A DNA stretch of 8,133 nt, from contig JAUVEQ010000116.1 in assembly GCA_030594725.1 (NCBI GenBank), forward strand, positions 1-8,133, given 5' to 3'. Source of the stretch: Methanobacteriota archaeon (lineage in GTDB: Archaea; Thermoplasmatota; DTKX01; GCA-020343715). Below, one piece after another: positions 6,361-8,133 of the stretch (within the stretch, counting starts at the first letter, position 1; every line of letters starts with the position of its first letter). The position numbers and the translations under genes were made by a program. Under the pieces are notes generated by a model that worked only from the letters and a program-made list of their open reading frames with translations, did not search any database and was not told the DNA's origin.

Positions 6361-7044
6361 GTGCCCCTGAATCGAGCACCAACTGGGATCCCGGGGCTCG
6401 ATGACATGATCGAGGGCGGATTCCCCGTTCCCTCTACCATCCTCGTGGCCGGCGAGCCTGGCACCGGCAAGACCACCTTGTCCGTGCAGAGCCTGTTCGA
6501 CGTGGCGCGCAACGGCGAGGTGGGCATATACCTGGCCGCCATCTCAGAGCCGCCGTGGGTGGTCCAATCCTTCCTTTCCAACTTCGATTTCTACGACGTC
6601 GACCTCGTGGACACCCACAAGGTGGTGTTCTCCGACCTGGGCTCTTCCCTGGTGTACGAGCCCGAGAACCTGATGGAGCGCCTCCAGCAGGTGGTGGAGA
6701 CCTACCAGCCCAGCAGGCTGGTCATAGACCCGATCACGCCCATCCGCGAGATCCTCGAACGCAAGGGCATCAACGACCGGGAGTTCATGCACAACCTGTT
6801 CGCGTACCTCAAGACCCTGAGCTGCACGACCATCATCACAGCTGAGCAGAACTACGGCACCATCCCCTCATCCCTGGAGAGCTACATGGTGGATGGGATC
6901 ATCGTCATGTCCTATCCCGAGGAGGAAGGCGTCAGGCGCAAGTACCTAGAGGTGCTCAAGTTCCGTGGCACCGATCACGTCACTGGCCGTCAGTTGCTGG
7001 ACATCACCCGCGAGGGTCTTTCTGTCCATGCAGGGCTCAGGTAG
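6361..7044 (+). CDS. Single-domain KaiC-like RecA-superfamily ATPase
   Basis: This 227-residue protein has one KaiC/RecA-type core. The entry motif TGIPGLDDMIEGGFP (residues 8-22) is typical of KaiC-like proteins. Walker A is GEPGTGKTT (31-39) and Walker B is LVIDPITPI with Asp123. The region that holds the paired catalytic Glu residues in cyanobacterial KaiC reads AAISEPP (59-65) and offers only Glu63. The C-terminal part (DGIIVMSY, YLEVLKFRGTDH) is the usual KaiC-family ending. Length fits archaeal one-domain forms, half of true KaiC, and no KaiA or KaiB is nearby. Comparative genomics has proposed archaeal KaiC-like ATPases as signal-transduction hubs. GTG 6361 directly follows the V4R stop with no spacer, so stoichiometric production and contact with the V4R protein are likely. 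The target of the signal is not visible here. Confidence 0.88.
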   Translation: MPLNRAPTGIPGLDDMIEGGFPVPSTILVAGEPGTGKTTLSVQSLFDVARNGEVGIYLAAISEPPWVVQSFLSNFDFYDVDLVDTHKVVFSDLGSSLVYEPENLMERLQQVVETYQPSRLVIDPITPIREILERKGINDREFMHNLFAYLKTLSCTTIITAEQNYGTIPSSLESYMVDGIIVMSYPEEEGVRRKYLEVLKFRGTDHVTGRQLLDITREGLSVHAGLR

Positions 7045-7083
7045 GGCTCACGCTCGTTCTCGCAATCATTTGGAGAGGATGAA

Positions 7084-7103
7084 CGGGGCGGAGGACCGCC
7101 CCG
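7084..7103. terminator. Hairpin between convergent genes
   Basis: CGGGGCGG (7084-7091) pairs perfectly with CCGCCCCG (7096-7103) around the tetraloop AGGA. It lies between the KaiC-like stop and the stop of the minus-strand regulator, so it could serve both. No T-run flanks it on either strand, so it may act as an mRNA 3'-end structure more than as a true terminator. The 101-base gap holds nothing else recognisable. Confidence 0.45.
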
Positions 7104-7145
7104 CCGTGCACCCCATCCCATTCTGACCAGCCAGCTCCTCACGCC

Positions 7146-7415
7146 TCACGGCTTCAGGTACTTCTTCTCGACTTCCTGAAACTCTGCCTCCTTGAGGTCG
7201 AGCTCCAGGATCTTCTTCTGTTTCTCTAGTACGAGCTCAAGTCGTGCATAGAGCAGGTCCCGCACTGCTGTGCGGATAGCCTCTGACCTAGAAGGGAAGT
7301 CGTCCACCCGGACCAGGAAGTCCAACCTCCTGAGATAGCGCTTCGGCAGGCGTATGGTCACTTTCTCCATATCGTCTGTCACAAGCTCCCTCCCAAAGGT
7401 CTGTACGACGTCCAT
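7146..7415 (-). CDS. Ribbon-helix-helix regulator with coiled-coil tail (CopG/Arc type)
   Basis: This 89-residue protein has a ribbon strand MEKVTIRLPKRYL (16-28), helix RRLDFLVRVDDF, and the turn plus second helix PSRSEAIRTAVRDLL (41-55), the classic CopG/Arc/NikR N-terminal signature. Residues 58-89 are a highly charged helix (LVLEKQKKILELD), probably a coiled coil. The nickel-binding ACT-like domain of NikR is missing, so it is not a nickel regulator by sequence. ATG at 7415 fits a TATA box at 7449-7458 with a short leader. A second ATG (7370) exactly precedes the ribbon and could be the true start, but its purine-rich GGGAGGGAG is about 15 bases away. A GACGTC-rich repeat lies at the start and predicted transcript start, consistent with self-repression. 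It is divergent from the PhoU/TrkA-C gene, which it may control. Confidence 0.85.
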   Translation of the reverse strand: MDVVQTFGRELVTDDMEKVTIRLPKRYLRRLDFLVRVDDFPSRSEAIRTAVRDLLYARLELVLEKQKKILELDLKEAEFQEVEKKYLKP

Positions 7416-7437
7416 TGTCTGACGGACGTCCGACGTA
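7404..7437. promoter_or_regulatory. Candidate operator with repeated GACGTC
   Basis: Two copies of the palindromic hexamer GACGTC (7407-7412 and 7425-7430) sit 18 bp apart. The second is within the perfect 10-bp palindrome CGGACGTCCG (7423-7432), and a CGACGTA follows at 7431-7437. The array covers the predicted transcript start and first codons of the regulator gene, where a ribbon-helix-helix repressor would block initiation. Binding is inferred, not shown. Confidence 0.4.
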
Positions 7438-7448
7438 TGGCGCCCCGT

Positions 7449-7458
7449 GATATAAAAA
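7449..7458 (-). promoter_or_regulatory. TATA box of the ribbon-helix-helix gene
   Basis: On the minus strand the sequence is TTTTTATATC, the best TATA match in the window, with transcription expected to begin near 7426. That leaves a leader of about 11 bases before ATG 7415. Confidence 0.7.
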
Positions 7459-7529
7459 CATTCCCTCTCGCTTCTTAACCTTGGCGAGGAACGAGAATGG
7501 AATTTGTCCGACATGGGGCATCTAGAAAA

Positions 7530-7565
7530 CTCTAATAAGATGGCGAACGATTGGTGGGACGAGGT
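7530..7565 (+). promoter_or_regulatory. Putative promoter and Shine-Dalgarno of the PhoU/TrkA-C gene
   Basis: CTCTAATAAG (7530-7539) is a TATA-like patch that would start transcription near 7560. GAGGT at 7561-7565 lies 6 bases before TTG 7572. Together they favour TTG 7572, but GTG 7554 (no Shine-Dalgarno) is also in frame after the stop at 7536-7538. The 156-base divergent region 7416-7571 holds only this, the opposite TATA box and the GACGTC array. Confidence 0.35.
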
Positions 7566-7571
7566 AACGGA

Positions 7572-8133
7572 TTGCCAATATGGAGGAAGCATCCGAAGGC
7601 ACCCTCCAAGACCGAGGTGGAGTACCAACCCCGGTCGGTCAAGGACCTGCTCGTCGAGATGAAGGACAGCTCCGAGCTGATCGTGGACCTGGCCTACTCG
7701 GCTGTCATATTCGACAGCGATGAGTTCCTAGAGCAGGTCCTGCAGCTGGAGGAGCGGTTGGACCAGCTCCAGTACCAGATCCGCATCCAGATAATGATGG
7801 CGACCAGAACACGGGAGGACGCCGAGGAGATGATCGGCATCCTCCAGGTGGCCTCGGCAGCGGAACAGCTCGGCAACGCAGCCGAGGAGATCGCCCGCCT
7901 CGTCGAGGAGGACGTGGAGTACCGGCCGTTCCTGCCCTTCGTCATGAGGGAGGCGGACGAGACCATCGGCACCGCCCGCCTCGACAAGACTTCGGAGATA
8001 ACGGGTCAGACCCCCTACGGGCTGGGTCTGGAATCCGCCTGGGGCGTACGCATCATCGCATTCAAGCGAGGACGACGCTGGTGGTACGAGGTCGAGGATG
8101 ACCGAGGCCTCAGGGCGGGGGACCTGCTGGTGT
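7572..8133 (+). CDS. PhoU-like plus TrkA-C (RCK-C) domain protein, COG3273 type (3' partial)
   Basis: 187 codons are visible, and the frame runs off the window. Residues 18-115 form an all-helical PhoU-like domain (EYQPRSVKDLLVEMKDSSEL, LEERLDQLQYQIRIQ, ASAAEQLGNAAEEIARLV). From about 128 on there is a TrkA-C/RCK-C ligand-binding domain (GLGLESAWGVRIIAFKRG, then a tail ending RAGDLLV). This order matches archaeal COG3273 proteins, described as potassium-channel-related and often next to membrane cation transporter genes; RCK-C domains bind nucleotides, cyclic dinucleotides or ions. It has no membrane segment, so it would be a cytosolic regulatory subunit whose transporter probably lies just beyond 8133. 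GDLLV is near the usual C-terminus, so only about 10-25 residues should be missing. The start is uncertain (TTG 7572, GTG 7554 or GTG 7617); the conserved part begins at 7617-7641. Confidence 0.82.
   Translation, partial: MPIWRKHPKAPSKTEVEYQPRSVKDLLVEMKDSSELIVDLAYSAVIFDSDEFLEQVLQLEERLDQLQYQIRIQIMMATRTREDAEEMIGILQVASAAEQLGNAAEEIARLVEEDVEYRPFLPFVMREADETIGTARLDKTSEITGQTPYGLGLESAWGVRIIAFKRGRRWWYEVEDDRGLRAGDLLV

Noticed and set aside
7416..7628. Longer N-terminus for the ribbon-helix-helix protein
   Set aside because: The extension would run through the TATA box and the divergent promoter region, and has no family resemblance.
7580..7729. ATG 7580 with a nearby purine-rich stretch as a start for a small gene before the PhoU/TrkA-C gene
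   Set aside because: The frame closes after about 49 codons at 7727-7729 and overlaps conserved PhoU-like coding in the other frame.
3810..8014. Identical 12-mer GGGTCAGACCCC at 3810-3821 and 8003-8014, resembling the core of some bacterial mobile repeat ends
   Set aside because: A shared 12-mer within about 8 kb is expected by chance. One copy codes for GQTP-region residues in the PhoU/TrkA-C gene, and there is no longer flanking identity or transposase.
1..8133. CRISPR array, tRNA/rRNA genes, insertion sequence or phage genes
   Set aside because: No evenly spaced identical repeats with unique spacers, no cloverleaf-like sequence recognised, and no transposase or integrase motifs seen in any frame.

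Overview
The window looks like an archaeal chromosome segment, most likely from a GC-rich euryarchaeon of the Thermoplasmatota type. That lineage call is an inference. Supporting it: a surface protein ending in a PGF-type C-terminal sorting signal (known from Euryarchaeota); a V4R protein paired with a single-domain KaiC-like ATPase; a PhoU/TrkA-C protein of the archaeal COG3273 type; TATA-box promoters with leaderless GTG starts at single genes or first genes; and Shine-Dalgarno motifs at internal operon genes. By eye the DNA is about 60% GC, which produces many long antisense shadow frames.

Layout. (1) Bases 1-3810: the 3' part of a very large secreted, anchored surface protein. It has an amidotransferase-like domain, a linker beta domain, a MAM-like jelly-roll, a chain of cadherin/PKD-like repeats and the sorting signal. 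Its start lies outside the window. (2) Bases 3833-3870: a strong hairpin plus T-rich tract, which probably ends the surface gene and also supplies the TATA box of the next one. (3) Bases 3893-5297: a two-gene operon of a CinA-type MoCF/nucleotide-binding protein and a family 4 [4Fe-4S] uracil-DNA glycosylase. (4) Bases 5358-5867: a small protein with a PD-(D/E)XK nuclease signature. With the glycosylase it gives a DNA-maintenance flavour. (5) Bases 5868-7044: an inverted repeat, a promoter, then a V4R protein and a KaiC-like ATPase whose stop and start codons abut. This looks like a compact sensor-ATPase module. (6) Bases 7045-7145: a convergent intergenic hairpin. (7) Bases 7146-7415, minus strand: a small ribbon-helix-helix regulator with a coiled-coil tail, a clear TATA box and a possible self-operator. 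(8) Bases 7572-8133: divergent from it, a PhoU plus TrkA-C (RCK-C) protein cut by the window end, a likely regulatory subunit of an ion transporter.

No tRNA, rRNA, CRISPR array, insertion sequence or integrase was seen. The most interesting candidate system is the V4R-KaiC pair with the dyad at its promoter. Second is the divergent ribbon-helix-helix / PhoU-TrkA-C pair.
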